From JBDTSW01 sp963797835 (lineage in GTDB: Bacteria; Actinomycetota; Thermoleophilia; Solirubrobacterales; 70-9), in contig CAWCRN010000024.1 of NCBI GenBank assembly GCA_963797835.1, forward strand, positions 434,001 through 498,000: DNA of 64,000 nucleotides, in the 5' to 3' direction. Below, piece after piece: positions 53,623 through 61,741 of this stretch (within the stretch, counting starts at the first letter, position 1; the number at the start of each line of letters is the position of its first letter). Position numbers and translations under genes: made by a program. The notes below the pieces were generated by a model, which was given only the letters and a program-made list of their open reading frames with translations, did not search any database and had not been told where the DNA came from.

Positions 53623-53831
53623 GCCCGAAGCCCCACCGCTTCCTGCTCGAGCGGGTCTCGAGCTACGCGGACGAGGCCGGCGCGTACGTCCGCCGGCGGC
53701 GGATGAGCCGCAGGCCCTTCGCGCGCGTGTTCTACGCAGGCGGGCGAAGCGCCTCGTACGAGCCGGGCACGGAGGCGGGCCGGGGCCTGTTCGGCGCCGC
53801 CGCGAAGCTGATCGACGCGGCCGGCCGCTAG
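53619..53831 (+). CDS. Small basic protein of unknown function, 70 residues
   Basis: MSPKPHRFLLERVSSYADEA, GAYVRRRRMSRRPFARVFYA, then GGRSASYEPGTEAGRGLFGA and AAKLIDAAGR. Very Arg-rich centre, no membrane segment. The ATGA overlap with the roadblock-like gene indicates translation as a pair. No family recognised. It lies 23 nt before tldD. Confidence 0.55.
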   Translation: MSPKPHRFLLERVSSYADEAGAYVRRRRMSRRPFARVFYAGGRSASYEPGTEAGRGLFGAAAKLIDAAGR

Positions 53832-53854
53832 CCGGGCCTCAGTATGTTTGGCCG

Positions 53855-55265
53855 GTGCCCCTGCCGGACCCGCAACCGCTGATCGAAACGGATCTCGCTT
53901 CGCGCACCCTCGAGCGGGCACTCGCCCGGGGAGGCGACTTCGCCGAGGTCTACTGCGAGGACCGCGCGGGCTTCTCGCTCTCGATCGACGAGTCGCGCGT
54001 GGAGCGAGCCCAGCGCGGGGGCGAGCGCGGTGCCGGGGTCCGAGTGGTTGCGGGCGACACGACGTACTTCGCGCACGTGGACGGGCTGGCGGAGGGCGAT
54101 CTCGAGCGGGCGGCCGACGCCGCCGCCGCGGCGCTCGGCGGGAAGCGCTCCGCGCCGCAGCCGCTCGAGGCCGCGGGCCCACGTGCCCTCCAGGAGATCG
54201 TGACCGACCCGGCCGGGCGTGCCCGCCGAGCGCAAGGCCGACCTGCTGCGGGCGTGCGACGAGGTGGCCCGGTCCGCGGGCGACGAGATCGACCAGGTGA
54301 GCGCGTCGTATGCCGAGGGGCGCCGCCGCGTGACCGTCGCCAACTCCGAGGGGCGGTTCGCCAGCGACGACAGGTTGCGGACGCGCCTCGGCGTCCAGGT
54401 CGTGGCCCGCCGAAACGGCGACGTCGAGACCGGGTTCGAGACGCTGGGCGGGCACCGCGGGTGGGAGCTCGTGGAGGGGGGCGCCGCCGAGGAGATCGCG
54501 GCCAAGGCGGCGCGGGTGGCGCTGACGCTGCTCGACGCCGACGACGCGCCCGCCGGCGCGATGCCCGTAATCGTCGGCGGCGGCTTCGGAGGCGTCCTCT
54601 TCCACGAGATGACCGGGCACGGCCTGGAGGCCGACCACATCCAGAAGCACGCCTCCGTCTACGAGGGGAAGCTGGGAGACGCGGTCGCCCAGCCCCATCT
54701 CCAGGCCTACGACGACGGCGTCCTCCCCAACGAGTGGGGCACGGACGGGATCGACGACGAGGGAATCCCGATGGAGAAGACGCAGGTGATCGAGGACGGG
54801 CGGGTCAGCTCGTACCTCCACGACCTCCGCAGCGCGCGCAAGGACTCGGTCGCGTCGACGGGCAACGGGCGCCGCGAGAGCTTCCGGCACCTGCCGATCC
54901 CGCGCATGACGAATACCTACATCGCCCCCGAGGCCGGGGCCACGCCCGAGGACCTCATCGCCGGCGTGGAGCGGGGCTTCTACGCCGTGTCCTTCGCCGG
55001 CGGGCAGGTCGATCCGACGACGGGCGACTTCGTCTTCGGTACCTCGGAGGGCTACCTGATCGAGGAGGGAGAGGTGACGCGCCCGTGTAAGGGCGCCACG
55101 CTGATCGGCAACTGCCTCGCGGCGCTCGGCAACATCGACGCGGTCGCGGACGACTTCGAGATGAAGACGGGCTTCTGCGGAAAGGCCGGGCAGCGCGTGC
55201 CGGTAGGCACCGGCCAGGGCCACGTCCGGATCTCGGAGCTGACCGTGGGTGGAACCGCGGTCTGA
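53855..55265 (+). CDS. tldD: TldD metalloprotease subunit (one apparent frameshift)
   Basis: About 469 residues from GTG 53855 when one extra base near 54225 (after VTDPAGR) is removed. The zinc site HExxxH is in LFHEMTGHGLEADHIQKHAS, preceded by GAMPVIVGGGFGGV. NEWGTDGIDDEGIPMEKTQV, SSYLHDLRSARKDS and FVFGTSEGYLIEEGEVTRPC follow. TldD with TldE forms a protease that removes leader or disordered peptides (for example in microcin B17 maturation and CcdA degradation). TldE is encoded 1.3 kb further on, with two secreted-protein genes between. Confidence 0.92.
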
Positions 55266-55304
55266 TCGTGAGGAGGACGGCCGGGGCGGGAGTATCCTCG
55301 GCCC

Positions 55305-56180
55305 ATGAGGCGGGGACTCCTCATGGTCTTGGCGGTGGCGGCGCTGGCTTTCCCGCCGGCCGCCCAGGCGGGTGGCGCCCTGAACGTCAGCGGGCACGTT
55401 GGTCAGCGCACCGACCAGGGCGAGGCCGCCCCGCTCGAAGGTGCCTCGGTGATTCTGCAGATGCCCGACGGCACCCCGGTCAGCTCGACGACAACCGACA
55501 GCGCCGGGAACTACGGCTTCGCGAGCGTGAACGTGGGCTCCTACGAGTTGGTCGCCTCGAAGGCCGGCTACGTCACGCAGTGCAGGACGTTCGCCCAGAC
55601 CGGCAATCCCGCCACCCCGGCGCCGATCGAGCTGCCGACGCCGGCGCAGGCCGACTCGCTCTCCGGCAGCGTCATCGACTCGTTCACCCACGCTTCGCTC
55701 CAGGCAGTCAACGTCGAGGTCTCCTACGAGCAGGGCTGCGATCCCGTCGTCTCGATCCAGACGGGCTCCAACGGCCAGTACTTCCTTCCCTCGCTCCCGG
55801 GGCCCGAGCACCTGGTCACCTTCTCCCTCGCCGGCTACCACAGCGAGACCCACACCGCCACGGTCTTCGACCCCTTCGGGCCAACGGTCCTCAACGCTGC
55901 GCTCGATCAAGTCGACGTGACGCCGCCGAAGACCAGGATCAAGTCGGTGACGGTGAAGGGCCGCAAGGCGAGGGTGGAGTTCAGGGGAAGCGACCCGCCG
56001 CCGTCGAGCGGTGGGCTCAACTTCACGTGTCAGCTCGACCAGGGGACGCCCGAGGCCTGCGAATCGCCGGAGCGGTTCCGGGGCCTCAGCGACGGAAGGC
56101 ACCGGGTGCGGGTGGTCGTGCACGACCGTGACGGGAACTCCGACCCGACCCCCGCCAAGGTGGGGTTCAAGATCGGGTAG
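55305..56180 (+). CDS. Secreted protein with carboxypeptidase-regulatory-like repeats
   Basis: 291 residues, signal peptide (LLMVLAVAALAFPPAAQA). Two carboxypeptidase-regulatory-like (beta-sandwich) units: GASVILQMPDGTPVSSTTTD ... GNYGFASVNVGSYELVASKA and QAVNVEVSYEQGCDPVVSIQ ... NGQYFLPSLPGPEHLVTFSL. Then VTPPKTRIKSVTVKGRKARV and a C-terminal domain CQLDQGTPEACESPERFRGL, a Big/Ig-like form often ending cell-surface proteins. Probably adhesive or structural. Lies between tldD and tldE. Confidence 0.75.
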   Translation: MRRGLLMVLAVAALAFPPAAQAGGALNVSGHVGQRTDQGEAAPLEGASVILQMPDGTPVSSTTTDSAGNYGFASVNVGSYELVASKAGYVTQCRTFAQTGNPATPAPIELPTPAQADSLSGSVIDSFTHASLQAVNVEVSYEQGCDPVVSIQTGSNGQYFLPSLPGPEHLVTFSLAGYHSETHTATVFDPFGPTVLNAALDQVDVTPPKTRIKSVTVKGRKARVEFRGSDPPPSSGGLNFTCQLDQGTPEACESPERFRGLSDGRHRVRVVVHDRDGNSDPTPAKVGFKIG

Positions 56181-56186
56181 GGCCGC

Positions 56187-56570
56187 CTAGCCCGAGAACT
56201 CGAGCTTGGGCGAGCGGTCGTCTCTGCAGAGGCCCGCCGGCACCGTTTTCTCCTTCACCTTGGCGAAGAAGAACCGGCCGTTGGGGGCGTGCTCGACCGA
56301 CCAGAGCCCGCCCCCGTCGGCGAAGTCCGAGCCCACCTGCTTGGGAACGGAGCCCGCCTTGCGCTGCTTGTAGAGGAGCACCTTGCGGCCCTGCACGCAG
56401 CTTGCCTCGCTCGAGCCCACGTCGCCCGAGAAGAAGTCGACCCGCTTGCCGGGGTTGAAACCGATGGTGACCTTCGACCCGTACGCCTCGCCCGCCGGCG
56501 CCGGCGCGGCGAGCCCCGTCGCGAGCAACACCAGCACGATTGCGCCGAACCCCAGCCTCATCGCTTCCAT
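56187..56570 (-). CDS. Small secreted protein of unknown function
   Basis: 127 residues with a signal peptide (MRLGFGAIVLVLLATGLAAP). The mature part reads YGSKVTIGFNPGKRVDFFSG, DVGSSEASCVQGRKVLLYKQ, RKAGSVPKQVGSDFADGGGL and ENTV-like FFFAKVKEKTVPAGLCRDDR. Two cysteines could form a disulfide. It resembles the secreted all-beta pieces common in Thermoleophilia that hold C-x2-GRxVxLY motifs, with no known activity. It is opposite in strand to tldD and tldE. Confidence 0.65.
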   Translation of the reverse strand: MEAMRLGFGAIVLVLLATGLAAPAPAGEAYGSKVTIGFNPGKRVDFFSGDVGSSEASCVQGRKVLLYKQRKAGSVPKQVGSDFADGGGLWSVEHAPNGRFFFAKVKEKTVPAGLCRDDRSPKLEFSG

Positions 56571-56591
56571 GCCTGGCCTAGATTAGACCGC

Positions 56592-57957
56592 GTGGACCTC
56601 GAGCAACTGACGAGCAAAGCCGTGGACGCCGCCCTAGCAGCGGGGGCCGACGACGCCGAGGCAGCGGCGCAGGACTCGGTCGGACGCGAGATACGGGTAT
56701 TCGACGGCGAGGTCGAGAGCCTCTCGGAGGCGGGGGAGAGGGGCCTGGGGGTCCGCAGCTGGATCGGCGGCCAGGTGGGGTTCGCCTACGGAACCGACCT
56801 CACCGACGAGGGCGTCGCGGCGATCGCCGCGGACGCGGTCGCGGCGGCTCGGGCGTCCGACCCCGACCAATTCGCGGCCGCACCGGAGCCGCCTGGCGAT
56901 GAGGCCGCCGCCGACGCCGCCGACTTCTTCGACCCGCAGGTGGCTGCGACGCCCACGGAGGAGAAGGTCGAGATCGCGAAGGCGGTCGAACGCTCGGCTC
57001 GGGAGGCCGACCGGCGAGTGGTCGCCGTCGAGACCGCCGTGTACGTGGACGAGGAGGTGAGCTCGGCCCTCGCGTCCTCGACGGGGCTGGGCGGATCGTA
57101 TGAGGCCACCTTCGCCTACGCCTACCTCCAGGCGATCGCGGAGGAAGGCGATTCCAAGCAGACCGGCCTCGGCTTCGGCCTCGGGCGCTCGCCGGCAGAC
57201 CTCGATGCTGGGACGATCGGCGCCGAGGCGGCGGAGCGGGCGGTGCAGCTGCTCGGGCGCCTCGAAGCCCGCCTCGCGGAGCTGCCCAGTCGTGCTCGAC
57301 CCGACGGTCGCCGCGAGCTTCGCGGGGTTCATCGGCGGGGTCCTGTGCGCGGACGCCGTCCAGCGTGGGCGCTCGCCCTTCGCCGGCCGTCTGGGCGAGG
57401 AGATCGCCTCCGCGGCGTTCGCCCTCGCCGACGATGGCACCGATCCCCAGGGCATGGCCTCGGCGCCGATCGACGGCGAGGGCCTGCCCCGCCGCCGCAC
57501 CGCGCTCATCCAGGACGGCCGCCTTGCCAACTACCTCCACGACTCGTACACCGCCCGCCGCGAGGGCGGCGGGCAGAGGTCCACCGCGAGCGCCGCGCGC
57601 TCCGGATATCGCTCGCCCCCGTCGGTCTCGACCTCGAACCTGCTGATCGAGCCGGGCACGCTCAGCCTGGAGGAGCTCTTCGCGCAGGCGGAGGACGGCG
57701 TCTACGTGACCGACGTGGCCGGCCTCCACTCCGGTGTCAACCCCGTCTCGGGGCAGTTCTCCGTCGGCGCCTCGGGCATCCTGATCGAGGGCGGGTCGCT
57801 GGCCGCGCCTGCGACGGAGTTCACGATCGCCTCCGACCTCGTCGCGATGCTCTCCGCGGTCAGCGCCGCCGGCGCCGAGGCCCGCTGGGTGCCCTTCGGC
57901 GGTTCGGTGAAGACCCCGCCGCTCCTGATCACCGAGATGGCGATCGGCGGCAGCTAA
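56592..57957 (+). CDS. tldE: TldE/PmbA subunit of the TldD/E protease (one apparent frameshift)
   Basis: About 454 residues from GTG 56592. The N-terminal half reads DAEAAAQDSVGREIRVFDGE and GERGLGVRSWIGGQVGFAYG. One extra base near 57290 breaks AELP-VVLDPTVAASFAGFIG. The C-terminal half has RTALIQDGRLANYLHDSYTA, TSNLLIEPGTLSLEELFAQA and VTDVAGLHSGVNPVSGQFSV. It lacks HExxxH, as expected for the non-catalytic partner. Same type of single-base insertion as in tldD. Confidence 0.9.
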
Positions 57958-57967
57958 CCACGCCTGC

Positions 57968-58471
57968 TCAGCCGTCCTTGTCGCAGATGATGCCGAAGGT
58001 GACGCCGTCGATCTCCACCGGCAGGCCCTGGTCGTCAGTGGCGACGTTGTCGAAGTAGAAGGCCCACTTGTGGAAGCCGTACGGCGATGAGCCCTGGTCG
58101 TCGAGGCCGAACCCCTCGAAGACCCCGTAGCCCTCAGCGTCGGTCTGGAAGTAGTAGCCGTTGATCGCCCGCGAGCCCTTGGGGCACTTCTTGACGACGA
58201 AGCCGCCGGGGCCAGGTGGGATGTCGTTCTCCGGCTCCGTGGTCTCGAGGTACAGGATCCGGGGGTTGGGCGCGCCCTTGGCGGCCCCGCTCGGATCCGG
58301 TACGCGATCCGCGCCCAGGACCGACCCGGCGGGCGGGGGCCCGGCGCTTGGCGAGGGGCCGGGCCCCGTGTCCGCGGGGCCGCCGAGCACGCCGGTTGCG
58401 AGCGCAGCAAGCGCGGCCGCGGCGAGCCCGCAGGCCACCGCGATCCTCGTTCGTGTCGATCCGAGCGTCAC
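57968..58471 (-). CDS. Small secreted protein, paralogous to the one at 58802
   Basis: 167 residues. Signal/anchor helix (IAVACGLAAAALAALATGVL), a Pro/Gly linker, then a beta-rich domain FVVKKCPKGSRAINGYYFQT ... GFHKWAFYFDNVATDDQGLP ... VTFGIICDKDG. Two Cys (in KCPKG and GIIC) likely form a disulfide. The gene at 58802-59230 has the same frame of motifs (SCPRG ... LGLIC). Unknown function, probably a surface or periplasmic domain. Convergent with tldE (10-nt gap). Confidence 0.7.
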   Translation of the reverse strand: MTLGSTRTRIAVACGLAAAALAALATGVLGGPADTGPGPSPSAGPPPAGSVLGADRVPDPSGAAKGAPNPRILYLETTEPENDIPPGPGGFVVKKCPKGSRAINGYYFQTDAEGYGVFEGFGLDDQGSSPYGFHKWAFYFDNVATDDQGLPVEIDGVTFGIICDKDG

Positions 58472-58530
58472 GTTCCTCTACCCCAATACACAGGCCAGGC
58501 CGCCCCGCGTCACGGCCTAATCTGAACGGC

Positions 58531-58809
58531 ATGAGCCTGCGGGCCGGCCCGTACACCTTCGCGCACGTGACCTACGACGCGCCCAGCGACGTCCTCTACG
58601 CCGCGATCGACGGGCCCCGCCCCGGCACGCGCGAGGAGACCCCCGAAGCCCACCTGCTGCGCTTCGACGAGCGCGGGCGCTTCTTCGGGATCACCCTGGT
58701 GAACCCACGTGGACAGCTCGACCGTGAGGGCGGCGTCTACGTGAGCCTGCCGTCCGGCGAGCGGGTGCGCGTCCAGGGGGCCGAGGCAGCCATCCGGGCG
58801 CCTACTTGA
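58531..58809 (+). CDS. DUF2283 family small protein
   Basis: 92 residues. VTYDAPSDVLYAAIDGPRPG and HLLRFDERGRFFGITLVNPR match the DUF2283 pattern (YD...D-x-LY...; v-d-G...G-i-x-ll). The family is of unknown function and sometimes toxin-antitoxin linked; no partner is visible. TAATCT lies 7 nt before the ATG, so the mRNA may be leaderless. Its end overlaps the convergent secreted-protein gene by 8 nt. Confidence 0.7.
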   Translation: MSLRAGPYTFAHVTYDAPSDVLYAAIDGPRPGTREETPEAHLLRFDERGRFFGITLVNPRGQLDREGGVYVSLPSGERVRVQGAEAAIRAPT

Positions 58810-59230
58810 TGCAGATGAGCCCGAGGCGGCCGTTCACGGCCCCGCCCGTGGTGTTCGTCACCACGTACTCCATCTCGCGCACCCCGACGGGGGTGCTCCC
58901 GGTGGCCACGAGGCCCGACTTGTCGTCGCCGATGCGGATGTGCCAGGCGCTGAGGACCGCTCCGCCCCGCGGGCACGACCGCAGGTCAAAGGGCGTGACC
59001 CCGTCCGGAACCGAGAGCGTGTTCGTCTCCTTGTAGACGAGCTTGAAGAGGGACGCGGCCTTGGTCTGTGCCGCCGCCTCAGCGGGCGGCCTGGCCACGG
59101 CATGAGTCGCCGCCACCCGCACGGGTGGCGAGGCGGCCTGGTCGCCCTCGCCGCCGAGTCCCACCGCGGCCAGCCCGGCCAGCGCGGCCGCGGCCGCGAA
59201 TCCGGATCCCGCCAGCAACCACTTCCTCAT
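58802..59230 (-). CDS. Small secreted protein, paralogous to the one at 57968
   Basis: 142 residues from ATG 59230 (GAGGG upstream). Signal/anchor helix LLAGSGFAAAAALAGLAAVG, an Ala-rich linker, then LRSCPRGGAVLSAWHIRIGD, EMEYVVTNTTGGAVNGRLGL and a terminal LICIK. The CP(K/R)G ... G(I/L)IC disulfide pair and the order of strands match the neighbour at 57968. The two flank the DUF2283 gene, suggesting local duplication. Confidence 0.7.
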   Translation of the reverse strand: MRKWLLAGSGFAAAAALAGLAAVGLGGEGDQAASPPVRVAATHAVARPPAEAAAQTKAASLFKLVYKETNTLSVPDGVTPFDLRSCPRGGAVLSAWHIRIGDDKSGLVATGSTPVGVREMEYVVTNTTGGAVNGRLGLICIK

Positions 59231-59316
59231 CGGCCCTCGGCCCTCCCTCGTTCGATGGCGCGATCCTATCCTCACGAAGTGCGCGCGCCGCGCGTTTCAC
59301 AAGGCGTACCCCCGAG

Positions 59317-59811
59317 ATGGCGAAGCCACTGCCCCCGTTTCAGGCGTTCCTCGACGAGCACCGCGCCCCGGTGCTGGCGTTCCTGCGCTCGATGGTGGGC
59401 CCGGTCGAAGCCGACGACTGCTTTCAGGAGACCTTCATGTCCGCGATGCGCGCATACGACACCCTCGACGGCCGCCACCCGCGGGCGTGGGTGATGACGA
59501 TCGCAAGGCGCAAGGCGATCGACCACCACCGCGCCCGCGCCCGACGCCCGGAGCCCCGTGACGAGCTGCCCGAGCAGGTCTCGCGAGAGGGTATCCCCGG
59601 TGCTGCGGACGGCTCCGGCGAGCTGTGGGCGCAGGTCGCGGAGCTGCCGCCGAAGCAGCGCGAGGCGATCGGCCTGCGATTCGCGGCCGACCTCGACTAC
59701 GCCGACGTGGCGCGGGCGCTCGAGTGCAGCCCGGAGGCGGCCCGGCGGAGCGTCCACGAGGGCCTCAAGCGCCTGCGCTCGAACCCGGCGCTCGTGAGGG
59801 AGGCGGCGTGA
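59317..59811 (+). CDS. ECF-type sigma factor coupled to ogt
   Basis: 164 residues. Region 2 is VLAFLRSMVGPVEADDCFQE and TFMSAMRAYDTLDGRHPRAW with VMTIARRKAIDHHRARARRP. Region 4 is VAELPPKQREAIGLRFAADL and DYADVARALECSPEAARRSV. No anti-sigma gene adjoins; instead its stop overlaps the GTG of the alkyltransferase gene by 4 nt. This pairing suggests a DNA-alkylation response sigma factor that drives the repair gene, which is inferred from gene order. Confidence 0.85.
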   Translation: MAKPLPPFQAFLDEHRAPVLAFLRSMVGPVEADDCFQETFMSAMRAYDTLDGRHPRAWVMTIARRKAIDHHRARARRPEPRDELPEQVSREGIPGAADGSGELWAQVAELPPKQREAIGLRFAADLDYADVARALECSPEAARRSVHEGLKRLRSNPALVREAA

Positions 59812-60428
59812 GGTCCGGGTCGGGCATCGAACGTGCATTGCGGGACGCCGCGAGCGTGGGCGAGGACGACGTCGCCCGCCTGGCGGCGACGGTGGCCCAG
59901 CGGGCCGACGGCGAGGGGATCCTCGACGTCGCCTACGGCACGGTCGAGACGCCAATGGGCCCGATGCTCATCGCCGCCACCGAGCGCGGGCTCGTACGGA
60001 TCGCCCTCCCGCGCGAGAGCTTCGACGGCGTGCTGGCCGGGCTGGCGGCCCGCGTGTCGCCACGCCTCCTGGAGCTTCCCGCCCGCGTCGACGATGCCCG
60101 GCGCGAGCTGGACGAGTACTTCGCGGGGCGCCGGCGCGAGTTCGACCTCGCCCTCGACTGGCAGCTGATCAAGGCGCCGTTCACGTGCAACGTCCTCGAG
60201 GGCGTCTGCCGCGTTCCCTTCGGCGAGGCGATCACCTACGGCCAGGCGGCGGCGATCGCGGGCAACCCGCGGGCCTCCCGCGCCGCCGGAAACGCGCTGG
60301 GCTCCAACCCGATCCCGGTCGTGATCCCGTGCCACCGGGTGGTTCGCACCGGCGGCGCCATCGGGGGATACGGAGGCGGGCCGGAGATGAAGCGCTTCCT
60401 GCTCGAGCACGAGGGCTGGCTCCCATGA
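59808..60428 (+). CDS. ogt: Methylated-DNA-protein-cysteine methyltransferase
   Basis: 206 residues. Suicide repair of O6-alkylguanine. The active site is IPVVIPCHRVVRTGGAIGGY, with the DNA-binding HTH before it (EAITYGQAAAIAGNPRASRA and AAGNALGSNPIPV). The N-terminal 40 residues (IERALRDAASVGEDDVARLA) exceed the usual Ogt and form an extra helical piece, perhaps a partner-binding tail. It is translationally coupled to the sigma factor gene. Palindromic DNA begins at its stop codon. Confidence 0.92.
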   Translation: MRSGSGIERALRDAASVGEDDVARLAATVAQRADGEGILDVAYGTVETPMGPMLIAATERGLVRIALPRESFDGVLAGLAARVSPRLLELPARVDDARRELDEYFAGRRREFDLALDWQLIKAPFTCNVLEGVCRVPFGEAITYGQAAAIAGNPRASRAAGNALGSNPIPVVIPCHRVVRTGGAIGGYGGGPEMKRFLLEHEGWLP

Positions 60429-60472
60429 ACGTCCCTAACACCCCTCTATAGGAACCACTGCGGGACGTTCAT
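60425..60472. terminator. Long inverted repeat at the end of ogt
   Basis: ATGAACGTCCC and GGGACGTTCAT form a perfect 11-bp inverted repeat with a 26-nt loop. The left arm contains the ogt TGA. It could be a weak terminator or mRNA-stabilising hairpin, but the large loop and missing T run leave a regulatory site as an alternative. Confidence 0.4.
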
Positions 60473-60485
60473 GTGTTGAGGGAGG

Positions 60486-60516
60486 GCTTGACTTGATAAG
60501 GTCAAGCTATGTCAAG
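60486..60516. promoter_or_regulatory. Palindromic promoter/operator of the HTH gene
   Basis: GCTTGAC-N8-GTCAAGC (60486-60507) followed by another GTCAAG (60511-60516) that overlaps the start codon. TAAGGT inside it fits a -10 element, which would make the mRNA leaderless. The placement over the promoter and start is typical of an autorepressor site. Confidence 0.5.
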
Positions 60517-61033
60517 TGGAACCGAAGGTGTCGGTCAGACCACCGCCGGGCTCGGCCCCGCCGCTCCAGGGCTGACCAAGCGCCAGCGCGAGGTGCTGGA
60601 GCGGCTCGAGATGGGGATGCCGGTGAAGCAGATCGCCACCGATACCGGCGTCTCGCCCGCCGCCGTCTATCAGACGATCGAGCGCCTGCGCCGCCAGGGA
60701 GCCCTCCCGGACGGCTTCACGCCCTCCGGCGCTCCGCCCCGCCGCCTCGGCGTCGGGTCGGTCGAGCTGGCCCCGGCCGGCCCGGCCGCGATCGCGCCAC
60801 GCGACAGCAGCCTGCCACGGCTGCGGGAGCTTGCCCGGGCGGAAGCCGACGAGGCCGCCTACGCGGAGGCCATCGAGGCCGCGATCGCCTCCGGCGACGT
60901 CGCGGCGCTGGCCTACGAGCTGGGGCGGGCCGACGCGGAGGGCCGTGACGACATCACGGCCAAGCTCGCGGAGGCCGGCCTGCGCCGCGTCGGCGCCGTC
61001 GAACCCGCCGATACGCAGGGCGCCGATAACTAG
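60509..61033 (+). CDS. HTH regulator of unknown family
   Basis: 174 residues. The HTH is LTKRQREVLERLEMGMPVKQ, IATDTGVSPAAVYQTIERLR (about 27-66), of the LuxR/sigma-70 region 4 type. The rest is Ala/Pro/Glu-rich with LRELARAEADEAAYAEAIEA and ALAYELGRADAEGRDDITAK helices that could form a dimer or ligand domain. No receiver or membrane domain. It may regulate itself through the palindromes over its start. Followed by lemA after 42 nt. Confidence 0.65.
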   Translation: MSSGTEGVGQTTAGLGPAAPGLTKRQREVLERLEMGMPVKQIATDTGVSPAAVYQTIERLRRQGALPDGFTPSGAPPRRLGVGSVELAPAGPAAIAPRDSSLPRLRELARAEADEAAYAEAIEAAIASGDVAALAYELGRADAEGRDDITAKLAEAGLRRVGAVEPADTQGADN

Positions 61034-61075
61034 TACAACATCGACGCCGCCAATCCACCGGAGGAGAACCCCGCC

Positions 61076-61654
61076 ATGACCATCGTCCTGATCATCCTCG
61101 GAGTAGTAGTGCTCCTCGGCCTGATCTTCGTCTTCACCCGCAACTCCATGATCGGGGCGCGCAACCGCGTCGACGAGTCGTGGTCCGGGATCGACGTCCA
61201 GCTCAAGCGCCGCCACGACCTCGTGCCGAACCTGGTCGAGACGGTCAAGGGCTACGCGCAGCACGAGCAGAAGACGTTCGAGAACGTCACCAAGGCCCGC
61301 GCGTCCGCGATGGCCGCCCAGGGCCCCCAGCAGGCCAGCCAGGCCGAGGGCGTGCTCGACCGCGCCCTCGCCGACCTCCGGGCCGTCGCCGAGCAGTACC
61401 CCGACCTCCGCGCGACCGAGAACTTCCAGCAGCTCTCGCGCAACCTGAGCGAGCTGGAGGACGAGATCCAGGCGTCGCGCCGGATCTACAACTCGAACGT
61501 CCAGGCCTACAACACGAAGATCCAGGTCTTCCCGAATTCGGTCGTCGCCGGCATGGGCGGCTTCACGGCCCGCGAGTTCTTCGAGATCGAGGACGCGGCC
61601 CAGCGCGAGCCGGTGGAGGTCTCCTTCACCCAGCCCCCGGCCGCGGCTACCTGA
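61076..61654 (+). CDS. LemA family membrane protein
   Basis: 192 residues. One N-terminal helix (IVLIILGVVVLLGLIFVFTR), then FTRNSMIGARNRVDESWSGI, DVQLKRRHDLVPNLVETVKG and YAQHEQKTFENVTKARASAM, all LemA signatures, with YNSNVQAYNTKIQVFPNSVV at the C-terminal end. LemA proteins form long helical bundles in the membrane and are of uncertain function. GGAGGAG precedes the ATG. Gene ends just before a hairpin. Confidence 0.92.
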   Translation: MTIVLIILGVVVLLGLIFVFTRNSMIGARNRVDESWSGIDVQLKRRHDLVPNLVETVKGYAQHEQKTFENVTKARASAMAAQGPQQASQAEGVLDRALADLRAVAEQYPDLRATENFQQLSRNLSELEDEIQASRRIYNSNVQAYNTKIQVFPNSVVAGMGGFTAREFFEIEDAAQREPVEVSFTQPPAAAT

Positions 61655-61685
61655 GCCCCCTCGCGGCCCACCAATCGGCCTCGCC

Positions 61686-61723
61686 TGGACGGTTGTGGGG
61701 GCTATGGACCCCCAAAGCGTCCA
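61686..61723. terminator. Hairpin between convergent lemA and secreted-protein genes
   Basis: TGGACG-GTTG-TGGGGG-CTATGGA-CCCCCA-AAG-CGTCCA: two stacked 6-bp stems separated by a small internal loop. It stands in the 87-bp gap between the two converging genes and may stop transcription from both sides, though no T run is visible. Confidence 0.5.
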
Positions 61724-61741
61724 TCCGCTGTTTGGGCTGGC

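Noticed and set aside
58531..58809. Toxin-antitoxin pair based on the DUF2283 gene
   Set aside because: No adjacent DUF4258/RelE-like toxin gene exists. Its neighbours are secreted proteins on the other strand.
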